Below, piece by piece: positions 14,196 through 29,577 of a stretch of DNA of 64,000 nucleotides (positions are counted from its first letter, which is position 1; every line of letters begins with the position of its first letter). The notes beneath the pieces are model-generated. The model was not told the DNA's origin. It worked only from the letters and a program-made list of their open reading frames with translations, and did no database searches. Source of the DNA: Mixophyes australis (lineage: Eukaryota; Chordata; Amphibia; Anura; Limnodynastidae). Location: assembly GCA_036250195.1 (NCBI GenBank), contig JAVHZZ010000016.1:1054001-1118000 (forward strand), read 5' to 3'. The position numbers and the translations under genes are program-made.

Positions 14196-17100
14196 CATTA
14201 ATTGAATCATGAATCATAAATCGAATCATGAATTATGAATCATGAATCATGAATCATGAATCATGAATCATGAATTGAATCATGAATTGAATCATGAATC
14301 ATGAATCATGAATTGAATCATGAATCATGAATCGAATCATGACTTGAATCATGAATCATGAATCATGAATTATGAATCGAATCATGAATCATGAATTGAA
14401 TCATGAATCATGAATCATGAATCTTGAATCGAATCATGAATCATGAATCATGAATCATGAATCATGAATTATGAATTGAATCATGAATCATGAATTATGA
14501 ATTGAATCATGAATCATGAATTGAAACATGAATTGAATCATGAATCATGAATTGAATCATGAATCATGAATCATGAATTATGAATTGAATCATGAATCAT
14601 GAATTATGAATTGAATCATGAATCATGAATTGAATCATGAATTGAATCATGAATCATGAATCATGAATTGAATCATGAATCATGAATCGAATCATGAATC
14701 TTGAATCGAATCATGAATCATGAATCATGAATCATGAATTGAATCATGAATCATGAATTATGAATCGAATCATGAATCATGAATTATGAATTGAATCATG
14801 AATCATGAATTGAATCATGAATTGAATCATGAATCATGAATTGAATCATGAATCATGTATCGAATCATGAATCTCGAATCATAAATTGAATCATGAATCA
14901 TGAATTGAATCATGAATTGAATCATGAATTGAATCATGAATCGAATCATGAATCATGAATTGAATCATGAATCATGAATCATGAATCGAATCATGAATCA
15001 TGAATCATGAATTAAATCATGAATTGAATCATAAATCATGAATTGAATCATGAATTGAATCATAAATCATGAATCATGAATTGAATCATGAATCATGAAT
15101 CGAATCATGAATCATGAATTGAATCATGAATTAATGAATCATGAATTGAATCATGAATCATGAATCAAATCATGAATCTCAAATCATGAATTGAATCATG
15201 AATCATGAATCGAATCATGAATCTCGAATCATGAATTGAATCATGAATCATGAATTGAATCATGAATTGAATCATGAATTGAATCATGAATCATGAATCA
15301 TGAATTGAATCATGAATTGAATCATAAATCATGAATCATGAATTGAATCATGAATTGAATCATAAATCATTAATCATGAATTGAATCATGAATCATGAAT
15401 CGAATCATGAATCATGAATTGAATCATAAATCATGAATCATGAATTGAATCATGAATCATGAATCGAATCATGAATCATGAATTTAATTATGAATCATAA
15501 ATCGAATCATGAATCATGAATCGAATCATGAATCATGAATCGAATCATGAATCATTAATCATGAATCATGAATTGAATCATGAATTGAATCATAAATCAT
15601 GAATCATGAATTGAATCATAAATCATGAATCATGAATTGAATCATGAATTGAATCATAAATCATGAATCATGATATGAATCATAAATCATGAATCATGAA
15701 TTGAATCATGATTCATGAATCGAATCATGAATCATGAATTGAATCATGAATCATGAATCATGAATTGAATCATGAATCATGAATCATGAATCGAATCACG
15801 AATCATGAATCATGAATTAAATCATGAATTGAATCATAAATCATGAATCATGAATTGAATCATGAATTGAATCATAAATCATGAATCATGAATTGAATCA
15901 TGAATCATGAATCGAATAATGAATCATGAATTGAATCATGAATCATGAATCAAATCATGAATCTCGAATCATGAATTGAATCATGAATCATGAATCGAAT
16001 CATGAATCATGAATTGAATCATGAATCATGAATCATGAATCATGAATCGAATCATGAATCATTAATTGAATCATGAATCATAAATCGAATCATGAATTAT
16101 GAATCATGAATCATGAATCATGAATTGAATCATGAATCATAAATCGAATCATGAATCATGAATCATGAATAATGAATCATGAATCATGAATCATGAATTG
16201 AATCATGAATTGAATCATGAATCATGAATCATGAATTGAATCATGAATCATGAATCGAATCATGAATCATGACTTGAATCATGAATCATGAATCATGAAT
16301 TATGAATCGAATCATGAATCATGAATTGAATCATGAATCATGAATCATGAATCTTGAATCGAATCATGAATCATGAATCATGAATCATGAATCATGAATT
16401 ATGAATTGAATCATGAATCATGAATTATGAATTGAATCATGAATCATGAATTGAAACATGAATTGAATCATGAATCATGAATCATGAATTGAATCATGAA
16501 TCATGAATCATGAATTATGAATTGAATCATGAATCATGAATTATGAATTGAATCATGAATCATGAATTGAATCATGAATCATGAATCATGAATTGAATCA
16601 TGAATCATGAATCGAATCATGAATCTTGAATCGAATCATGAATCATGAATCATGAATCATGAATCATGAATTGAATCATGAATCATGATTTATGAATCGA
16701 ATCATGAATCATGAATTATGAATTGAATCATGAATCATGAATTTAAATCATGAATTGAATCATGAATCATGAATTGAATCATGAATCATGAATCGAATCA
16801 TGAATCTCGAATCATAAATTGAATCATGAATCATGAATTGAATCATGAATTGAATCATGAATTGAATCATGAATTGAATCATGAATCATGAATCATGAAT
16901 TAAATCATGAATTGAATCATAAATCATGAATCATGAATTGAATCATGAATTGAATCATAAATCATGAATCATGAATCGAATCATGAATCATGAATTGAAT
17001 CATGAATCATGAATCGAATCATGAATCATGAATTGAATCATGAATCATGAATTGAATCATAAATTGAATCATGAATTAAATCATGAATCATGAATCATGA

Positions 17101-20100
17101 ATTAAATCATGAATTGAATCATAAATCATGAATCATGAATTGAATCATGAATTGAATCATAAATCATGAATCATGAATCAAATCATGAATCATGAATTGA
17201 TTCATGAATCATGAATCGAATCATGAATCATGAATCATGAATTATGAATTGAATCATGAATTGAATCATAAATCATGAATCATGAATTGAATCATAAATC
17301 ATGAATCATGAATTCAATCATGATTCATGAATCGAATCATGAATCATGAATTGAATCATGAATCATGAATCATGAATCATGAATCGAATCATGAATCATG
17401 AATTGAATCATGAATCATGAATCATGAATCGAATCATGAATCATAAATCATGAATTAAATCATGAATTGAATCATAAATAATAAATCATGAATTGAATCA
17501 TGAATTGAATCATAAATCATGAATCATGAATTGAATCATGAATCATGAATCAAATCATGAATCATGAATCATGAATCATGAATCATGAATCAAATCATGA
17601 ATCATGAATTGATTCATGAATCATGAATCGAATCATGAATCATGAATCATGAATTGAATCATGAATTGAATCATAAATCATGAATCATGAATTGAATCAT
17701 AAATCATGAATCATGAATTCAATCATGATTCATGAATCGAATCATGAATCATGAATTGAATCATGAATCATGAATCATGAATCGAATCATGAATCATGAA
17801 TTGAATCATGAATCATGAATCATGAATCGAATCATGAATCATGAATCATGAATTAAATCATGAATTGAATCATAAATCATGAATTGAATCATGAATTGAA
17901 TCATAAATCATGAATCATGAATTGAATCATGAATCATGAATCGAATCATGAATCATGAATTGAATCATGAATCATGAATCATGAATTGAATCATGAATCA
18001 TGAATCAAATCATGAATTTCGAATCATGAATTGAATCATGAATCATGAATCGAATCATGAATCTCGAATCATGAATTGAATCATGAATCATGAATTGAAT
18101 CATGAATTGAATCATAAATCATGAATCATGAATTGAATCATGAATTGAATCATAAATCATTAATCATGAATTGAATCATGAATCATGAATCGAATCATGA
18201 ATCATGAATTGAATCATAAATCATGAATCATGAATTGAATCATGAATCATGAATCGAATCATGAATCATGAATTTAATTATGAATCATGAATCGAATCAT
18301 GAATCATGAATCGAATCATGAATCGAATCATGAATCATTAATCATGAATCATGAATTGAATCATGAATTGAATCATAAATCATGAATCATGAATTGAATC
18401 ATAAATCATGAATCATGAATTGAATCATGAATTGAATCATAAATCATGAATCATGAACTGAATCATAAATCATGAATCATGAATTGAATCATGATTCATG
18501 AATCGAATCATGAATCACGAATTGAATCATGAATCATGAATCATGAATTGAATCATGAATCATGAATCATGAATCGAATCACGAATCATGAATTAAATCA
18601 TGAATTGAATCATAAATCATGAATCATGAATTGAATCATGAATTGAATCATAAATCATGAATCATGAATTGAATCATGAATCATGAATCGAATAATGAAT
18701 CATGAATTGAATCATGAATCATGAATCAAATCATGAATCTCGAATCATGAATTGAATCATGAATCATGAATCGAATCATGAATCATGAATCATGAATCAT
18801 GAATCATGAATCGAATCATGAATCATTAATTGAATCATGAATCATAAATCGAATCATGAATTATGAATCATGAATCATGAATCATGAATCATGAATTGAA
18901 TCATGAATTGAATCATGAATCATAAATCGAATCATGAATCATGAATCATGAATAATGAATCATGAATCATGAATCATGAATTGAATCATGAATTGAATCA
19001 TGAATCATGAATCATGAATTGAATCATGAATCATGAATCGAATCATGAATCATGACTTGAATCATGAATCATGAATCATGAATTATGAATCGAATCATGA
19101 ATCATGAATTGAATCATGAATCATGAATCATGAATCTTGAATCGAATCATGAATCATGAATTATGAATCGAATCATGAATCATGAATTATGAATTGAATC
19201 ATGAATCATGAATTGAAACATGAATTGAATCATGAATCATGAATCATGAATTGAATCATGAATCATGAATCATGAATTATGAATTGAATCATGAATCATG
19301 AATTATGAATTGAATCATGAATCATGAATTGAATCATGAATTGAATCATGAATCATGAATCATGAATTGAATCATGAATCATGAATCGAATCATGAATCT
19401 TGAATCGAATCATGAATCATGAATCATGAATCATGAATCATGAATTGAATCATGAATCATGAATTATGAATCGAATCATGAATCATGAATTATGAATTGA
19501 ATCATGAATCATGAATTGAATCATGAATTGAATCATGAATCATGAATTGAATCATGAATCATGAATCGAATCATGAATCTCGAATCATAAATTGAATCAT
19601 GAATCATGAATTGAATCATGAATTGAATCATGAATTGAATCATGAATTAAATCATGAATCATGAATCATGAATTAAATCATGAATTGAATCATAAATCAT
19701 GAATCATGAATTGAATCATGAATTGAATCATAAATCATGAATCATGAATCGAATCATGAATCATGAATTGAATCATGAATCATGAATCGAATCATGAATC
19801 ATGAATCGAATCATGAATCATGAATTGAATCATGAATCATGAATTGAATCATGAATTGAATCATGAATTAAATCATGAATCATGAATCATGAATTAAATC
19901 ATGAATTGAATCATAAATCATGAATCATGAATTGAATCATGAATTGAATCATAAATCATGAATCATGAATCAAATCATGAATCATGAATTGATTCATGAA
20001 TCATGAATCGAATCATGAATCATGAATCATGAATTATGAATTGAATCATGAATTGAATCATAAATCATGAATCATGAATTGAATCATAAATCATGAATCA

Positions 20101-20559
20101 TGAATTCAATCATGATTCATGAATCGAATCATGAATCATGAATTGAATCATGAATCATGAATCATGAATCGAATCATGAATCATGAATTGAATCATGAAT
20201 CATGAATCATGAATCGAATCATGAATCATGAATCATGAATTAAATCATGAATTGAATCATAAATCATAAATCATGAATTGAATCATGAATTGAATCATAA
20301 ATCATGAATCATGAATTGAATCATGAATCATGAATCAAATCATGAATCATGAATTGAATCATGAATCATGAATCATGAAATGAATCATGAATCAAATCAT
20401 GAATCTCGAATCATGAATTGAATCATGAATCATGAATCGAATCATGAATCTCGAATCATGAATTGAATCATGAATCATGAATTGAATCATGAATTGAATC
20501 ATGAATTGAATCATGAATCATGAATCATGAATTGAATCATGAATTGAATCATAAATCAT

Positions 20560-22200
20560 GAATCATAATTTGAATCATGAATTGAATCATAAATCATTAA
20601 TCATGAATTGAATCATGAATCATGAATCGAATCATGAATCATGAATTGAATCATAAATCATGAATCATGAATTGAATCATGAATCATGAATCGAATCATG
20701 AATCATGAATTTAATTATGAATCATGAATCGAATCATGAATCATGAATCGAATCATGAATCGAATCATGAATCATTAATCATGAATCATGAATTGAATCA
20801 TGAATTGAATCATAAATCATGAATCATGAATTGAATCATAAATCATGAATCATGAATTGAATCATGAATTGAATCATAAATCATGAATCATGAATTGAAT
20901 CATAAATCATGAATCATGAATTGAATCATGATTCATGAATTGAATCATGAATCATGAATTGAATCATGAATCATGAATCATGAATTGAATCATGAATCAT
21001 GAATCATGAATCGAATCACGAATCATGAATCATGAATTAAATCATGAATTGAATCATAAATCATGAATCATGAATTGAATCATGAATTGAATCATAAATC
21101 ATGAATCATGAATTGAATCATGAATCATGAATCGAATAATGAATCATGAATTGAATCATGAATCATGAATCAAATCATGAATCTCGAATCATGAATTGAA
21201 TCATGAATCATGAATCGAATCATGAATCATGAATTGAATCATGAATCATGAATCATGAATCGAATCATGAATCATTAATTGAATCATGAATCATAAATCG
21301 AATCATGAATTATGAATCATGAATCATGAATCATGAATCATGAATTGAATCATGAATTGAATCATGAATCATGAATCATGAATTAAATCATGAATTGAAT
21401 CATAAATCATGAATCATGAATTGAATCATGAATTGAATCATAAATCATTAATCATGAATTGAATCATGAATCATGAATCGAATCATGAATCATGAATTGA
21501 ATCATAAATCATGAATCATGAATTGAATCATGAATCATGAATCGAATCATGAATCATGAATTTAATTATGAATCATGAATCGAATCATGAATCATGAATC
21601 GAATCATGAATCATGAATCGAATCATGAATCATTAATCATGAATCATGAATTGAATCATGAATTGAATCATAAATCATGAATCATGAATTGAATCATAAA
21701 TCATAAATCATGAATTGAATCATGAATTGAATCATAAATCATGAATCATGAATTGAATCATAAATCATGAATCATGAATTGAATCATGATTCATGAATCG
21801 AATCATGAATCATGAATTGAATCATGAATCATGAATCATGAATCATGAATCATGAATCGAATCACGAATCATGAATCATGAAATAAATCATGAATTGAAT
21901 CATAAATCATGAATCATGAATTGAATCATGAATTGAATCATAAATCATGAATCATGAATTGAATCATGAATCATGAATCGAATAATGAATCATGAATTGA
22001 ATCATGAATCAAGAATCAAATCATGAATCTCGAATCATGAATTGAATCATGAATCATGAATCGAATCATGAATCATGAATTGAATCATGAATCATGAATC
22101 ATGAATCATGAATCGAATCATGAATCATTAATTGAATCATGAATCATAAATCGAATCATGAATTATGAATCATGAATCATGAATCATGAATCATGAATCA
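20560..22200 (+). repeat. Tandem duplication of about 850 bp
   Basis: TTTAATTA tracts near 20705 and 21556 (offset 851), CACG at 21017 and 21863 (846), GAATAATG at 21134 and 21980 (846) and ATTAATTG at 21274 and 21128 plus 1,000, that is 22128 (854), mark two successive copies of one cassette. The offset changes are small combinations of 5 and 7. Outer boundaries are approximate. Confidence 0.7.
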
Positions 22201-23399
22201 TGAATCATGAATTGAATCATGAATTGAATCATGAATCATAAATCGAATCATGAATCATGAATCATGAATAATGAATCATGAATCATGAATCATGAATTGA
22301 ATCATGAATTGAATCATGAATCATGAATCATGAATTGAATCATGAATCATGAATCGAATCATAAATCATGACTTGAATCATGAATCATGAATCATGAATT
22401 ATGAATCGAATCATGAATTATGAATTGAATCATGAATCATGAATCATGAATTATGAATCGAATCATGAATCATGAATCATGAATCATGAATCGAATCATG
22501 AATCATGAATTATGAATCGAATCATGAATCATGAATTATGAATTGAATCATGAATCATGAATTGAAACATGAATTGAATCATGAATCATGAATCATGAAT
22601 TGAATCATGAATCATGAATCATGAATTATGAATTGAATCATGAATCATGAATTATGAATTGAATCATGAATCATGAATTGAATCATGAATCTTGAATCGA
22701 ATCATGAATCATGAATCATGAATCATGAATCATGAATTGAATCATGAATCATGAATTATGAATCGAATCATGAATCATGAATTATGAATTGAATCATGAA
22801 TCATGAATTGAATCATGAATTGAATCATGAATCATGAATCGAATCATGAATCATGAATTGAATCATGAATCATGAATCATGAATCATGAATCGAATCATG
22901 AATCATTAATTGAATCATGAATCATAAATCGAATCATGAATTATGAATCATGAATCATGAATCATGAATTGAATCATGAATTGAATCATGAATCATGAAT
23001 CATGAATTGAATCATGAATCATGAATCGAATCATGAATCATGACTTGAATCATGAATCATGAATCATGAATTATGAATCGAATCATGAATCATGAATTGA
23101 ATCATGAATCATGAATCATGAATCTTGAATCGAATCATGAATCATGAATCATGAATCATGAATCATGAATCGAATCATGAATCATGAATTATGAATCGAA
23201 TCATGAATCATGAATTATGAATTGAATCATGAATCATGAATTGAAACATGAATTGAATCATAAATCATGAATCATGAATTGAATCATGAATCATGAATTA
23301 TGAATTGAATCATGAATCATGAATTATGAATTGAATCATGAATCATGAATTGAATCATGAATTGAATCATGAATCATGAATCATGAATTGAATCATGAA

Positions 23400-24990
23400 T
23401 CATGAATCGAATCATGAATCTTGAATCGAATCATGAATCATGAATCATGAATCATGAATCATGAATTGAATCATGAATCATGAATTATGAATCGAATCAT
23501 GAATCATGAATTATGAATTGAATCATGAATCATGAATTGAATCATGAATTGAATCATGAATCATGAATCATGAATTGAATCATGAATCATGAATCGAATC
23601 ATGAATCTCGAATCATGAATTGAATCATGAATCATGAATTATATCATGAATTGAATCATGAATTGAATCATGAATTGAATCATGAATTAAATCATGAATC
23701 ATGAATCATGAATTAAATCATGAATTCAATCATAAATCATGAATCATGAATTGAATCATGAATTGAATCATAAATGATGAATCAAGAATCGAATCATGAA
23801 TCATAATTTGAATCATGAATCATGAATCGAATCATGAATCATGAATCGAATCATGAATCATGAATCATGAATTGAATCATGAATCATGAATTGAATCATG
23901 AATTGAATCATGAATTAAATCATGAATCATGAATCATGAATTAAATCATGAATTGAATCATAAATCATGAATCATGAATTGAATCATGAATTGAATCATA
24001 AATCATGAATCATGAATCAAATCATGAATCATGAATTGATTCATGAATCATGAATCGAATCATGAATCATGAATCATGAATTATGAATTGAATCATGAAT
24101 TGAATCATAAATCATGAATCATGAATTGAATCATAAATCATGAATCATGAATTCAATCATGATTCATGAATCGAATCATGAATCATGAATTGAATCATGA
24201 ATCATGAATCATGAATTGAATCATGAATCATGAATCGAATCATGAATCTTGAATCGAATCATGAATCATGAATCATGAATCATGAATCATGAATTGAATC
24301 ATGAATCATGAATTATGAATCGAATCATGAATCATGAATTATGAATTGAATCATGAATCATGAATTGAATCATGAATTGAATCATGAATCATGAATCATG
24401 AATTGAATCATGAATCATGAATCATGAATTGAATCATGAATCATGAATCGAATCATGAATCTCGAATCATGAATTGAATCATGAATCATGAATTATATCA
24501 TGAATTGAATCATGAATTGAATCATGAATTGAATCATGAATTAAATCATGAATCATGAATCATGAATTAAATCATGAATTCAATCATAAATCATGAATCA
24601 TGAATTGAATCATGAATTGAATCATAAATGATGAATCATGAATCGAATCATGAATCATAATTTGAATCATGAATCATGAATCGAATCATGAATCATGAAT
24701 CGAATCATGAATCATGAATCATGAATTGAATCATGAATCATGAATTGAATCATGAATTGAATCATGAATTAAATCATGAATCATGAATCATGAATTAAAT
24801 CATGAATTGAATCATAAATCATGAATCATGAATTGAATCATGAATTGAATCATAAATCATGAATCATGAATCAAATCATGAATCATGAATTGATTCATGA
24901 ATCATGAATCGAATCATGAATCATGAATCATGAATTATGAATTGAATCATGAATTGAATCATAAATCATGAATCATGAATTGAATCATGA
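23400..24990 (+). repeat. Tandem duplication, 854/828-bp period
   Basis: The rare variant ATTATATC occurs at 23638 and 24492, and TAAATGATG at 23771 and 24625, both 854 bp apart. Upstream, TTGAATCG at 23421 and 24249 is 828 bp apart, so one 26-bp super-module separates the copies. Shared rare variants make a common origin firm. The right edge is near 24987, where TCATAAATC in copy 1 faces TCATGATTC in copy 2. Confidence 0.78.
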
Positions 24991-25702
24991 TTCATGAATC
25001 GAATCATGAATCATGAATTGAATCATGAATCATGAATCATGAATCATGAATCGAATCATGAATCATGAATTGAATCATGAATCATGAATCATGAATCGAA
25101 TCATGAATCATGAATCATGAATTAAATCATGAATTGAATCATAAATCATAAATCATGAATTGAATCATGAATTGAATCATAAATCATGAATCATGAATTG
25201 AATCATGAATCATGAATCAAATCATGAATCATGAATTGAATCATAAATCATGAATCATGAATTGAATCATGAATCATGAATCAAATCATGAATCTCGAAT
25301 CATGAATTGAATCATGAATCATGAATCGAATCATGAATCTCGAATCATGAATTGAATCATGAATCATGAATTGAATCATGAATTGAATCATGAATTGAAT
25401 CATGAATCATGAATTGAATCATGAATTGAATCATAAATCATGAATCATGAATTGAATCATGAATTGAATCATAAATCATTAATCATGAATTGAATCATGA
25501 ATCATGAATCGAATCATGAATCATGAATTGAATCATAAATCATGAATCATGAATTGAATCATGAATCATGAATCGAATCATGAATCATGAATTTAATTAT
25601 GAATCATGAATCGAATCATGAATCATGAATCGAATCATGAATCATGAATAGAATCATGAATCATGAATCGAATCATAAATCATTAATCATGAATCATGAA
25701 TT

Positions 25703-28700
25703 GAATCATGAATTGAATCATAAATCATGAATCATGAATTGAATCATAAATCATGAATCATGAATTGAATCATGAATTGAATCATAAATCATGAATCATG
25801 AATTGAATCATAAATCATGAATCATGAATTGAATCATGATTCATGAATCGAATCATGAATCATGAATTGAATCATGAATCATGAATTGAATCATGAATCA
25901 TGAATCATGAATTGAATCACGAATCATGAATCATGAATTAAATCATGAATTGAATCATAAATCATGAATCATGAATTGAATCATGAATTGAATCATAAAT
26001 CATGAATAATGAATTGAATCATGAATCATGAATCGAATCATGAATCATGAATTGAATCATGAATCATGAATCAAATCATGAATCTCAAATCATGAATTGA
26101 ATCATGAATCATGAATCGAATCATGAATCATGAATTGAATCATGAATCAAGAATCATGAATCATGAATCGAATCATGAATCATTAATTGAATCATGAATC
26201 ATAAATCGAATCATGAATCATGAATCATGAATCATGAATCATGAATCATGAATTGAATCATGAATTGAATCATGAATCATAAATCGAATCATGAATTGAA
26301 TCATGAATCATGAATCATGAATCATGAATTGAATCATGAATTGAATCATGAATCATGAATCATGAATTGAATCATGAATCATGAATCGAATCATGAATCA
26401 TGACTTGAATCATGAATCATGAATCATGAATTATGAATCGAATCATGAATCATGAATTGAATCATGAATCATGAATCTTGAATCGAATCATGAATCATGA
26501 ATCATGAATCATGAATCGAATCATGAATCATGAATTATGAATCGAATCATGAATCATGAATTATGAATTGAATCATGAATCATGAATTGAATCATGAATC
26601 ATGAATTGCATCATGAATCATGAATTGAATCATGAATCTCGAATCATGAATTGAATCATGAATCATGAATTGAATCATAAATCATGAATCATGAATTGAA
26701 TCATGAATCATATATCGAATTATGAATCATGAATTGAATCATGAATCATGAATCATGAATAATGAATTGAATCATGAATTGAATCATGAATCATGAATTG
26801 AATCATGAATCATGAATTGAATTATGAATCTTGAATCATGAATCATGAATCAAATCATGAATCATGAATTGAATCAGGAATCATGAATCATGAATCGAAT
26901 CATGAATCATGAATCATGAATCATGAGTTATGAATCATGAATCGAATCATGAATCATGTGTCATGAATCAAATAATGAATCATGAATTATGAATCAAATC
27001 ATGAATCATGAATTATGAATTGAATCATGAATCATGAATTGAATCATGAATCGAATCATGAATCATAAATCATGAATTGAATCATGAATCATGAATCGAA
27101 GCATGAATCTCGAATCATGAATTGAATCATAAATCATGAATTGAATCATGAATTGAATCATAAATCATGAATCATGAATTGAATCATGAATCATAAATCG
27201 AATCAAGAATCTTGAATCGAATCATGAATCATGAATTGTGAATCATGAATTAAATCATGAATTGAATCATGAATCATGAATCAAGAACTGAATCATGAAT
27301 CATGAATCGAATCATGAATCATGAATAAAATCATGAATCATGAATCATGAATCATGAATTGAATCATGATTCATGAATCGAATAATGAATCATGAATTGA
27401 ATCATGAATCATGAATCATGAATCATGAATTGAATCATGAATCATGAATCATGAATCGAATCACGAATCATGAATCATGAATTAAATCATGAATTGAATC
27501 ATAAATCATGAATCATGAATTGAATCATGAATTGAATCATAAATCATGAATCATGAATTGAATCATGAATCATGAATCGAATCATGAATCATGAATTGAA
27601 TCATGAATCATGAATCAAATCATGAATCTCGAATCATGAATTGAATCATAAATCATGAATCATGAATTGAATCATAAATCATGAATCATGAATTGAATCA
27701 TGAATTGAATCATAAATCATGAATCATGAATTGAATCATAAATCATGAATCATGAATTGAATCATGATTCATGAATCGAATCATGAATCATGAATTGAAT
27801 CATGAATCATGAATTGAATCATGAATCATGAATCATGAATTGAATCACGAATCATGAATCATGAATTAAATCATGAATTGAATCATAAATCATGAATCAT
27901 GAATTGAATCATGAATTGAATCATAAATCATGAATAATGAATTGAATCATGAATCATGAATCGAATCATGAATCATGAATTGAATCATGAATCATGAATC
28001 AAATCATGAATCTCAAATCATGAATTGAATCATGAATCATGAATCGAATCATGAATCATGAATTGAATCATGAATCAAGAATCATGAATCATGAATCGAA
28101 TCATGAATCATTAATTGAATCATGAATCATAAATCGAATCATGAATCATGAATCATGAATCATGAATCATGAATCATGAATTGAATCATGAATTGAATCA
28201 TGAATCATAAATCGAATCATGAATTGAATCATGAATCATGAATCATGAATCATGAATTGAATCATGAATTGAATCATGAATCATGAATCATGAATTGAAT
28301 CATGAATCATGAATCGAATCATGAATCATGACTTGAATCATGAATCATGAATCATGAATTATGAATCGAATCATGAATCATGAATTGAATCATGAATCAT
28401 GAATCTTGAATCGAATCATGAATCATGAATCATGAATCATGAATCGAATCATGAATCATGAATTATGAATCGAATCATGAATCATGAATTATGAATTGAA
28501 TCATGAATCATGAATTGAATCATGAATCATGAATTGCATCATGAATCATGAATTGAATCATGAATCTCGAATCATGAATTGAATCATGAATCATGAATTG
28601 AATCATAAATCATGAATCATGAATTGAATCATGAATCATATATCGAATTATGAATCATGAATTGAATCATGAATCATGAATCATGAATAATGAATTGAAT

Positions 28701-29577
28701 CATGAATTGAATCATGAATCATGAATTGAATCATGAATCATGAATTGAATTATGAATCTTGAATCATGAATCATGAATCAAATCATGAATCATGAATTGA
28801 ATCAGGAATCATGAATCATGAATCGAATCATGAATCATGAATCATGAATCATGAGTTATGAATCATGAATCGAATCATGAATCATGTGTCATGAATCAAA
28901 TAATGAATCATGAATTATGAATCAAATCATGAATCATGAATTATGAATTGAATCATGAATCATGAATTGAATCATGAATCGAATCATGAATCATAAATCA
29001 TGAATTGAATCATGAATCATGAATTGAAGCATGAATCTCGAATCATGAATTGAATCATAAATCATGAATTGAATCATGAATTGAATCATAAATCATGAAT
29101 CATGAATTGAATCATGAATCATAAATCGAATCAAGAATCTTGAATCGAATCATGAATCATGAATTGTGAATCATGAATTAAATCATGAATTGAATCATGA
29201 ATCATGAATCAAGAACTGAATCATGAATCATGAATCGAATCATGAATCATGAATAAAATCATGAATCATGAATCATGAATCATGAATTGAATCATGATTC
29301 ATGAATCGAATAATGAATCATGAATTGAATCATGAATCATGAATCATGAATCATGAATTGAATCATGAATCATGAATCATGAATCGAATCACGAATCATG
29401 AATCATGAATTAAATCATGAATTGAATCATAAATCATGAATCATGAATTGAATCATGAATTGAATCATAAATCATGAATCATGAATTGAATCATGAATCA
29501 TGAATCGAATCATGAATCATGAATTGAATCATGAATCATGAATCAAATCATGAATCTCGAATCATGAATTGAATCAT
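25703..29577 (+). repeat. Tandem duplication with 1,928-bp period
   Basis: Sequence 25703-27649 is repeated at 27631-29577 with a constant 1,928-bp offset. Unusual variants shared by both copies include ATCAGG (26873/28801), CATGTGTC (26955/28883) and AAGAACTG (27283/29211). I noticed one base difference, 27097 C versus 29025 T, the T copy being TTG where the other has TCG at a pentamer CpG. No indel was noticed across the pair. Confidence 0.85.
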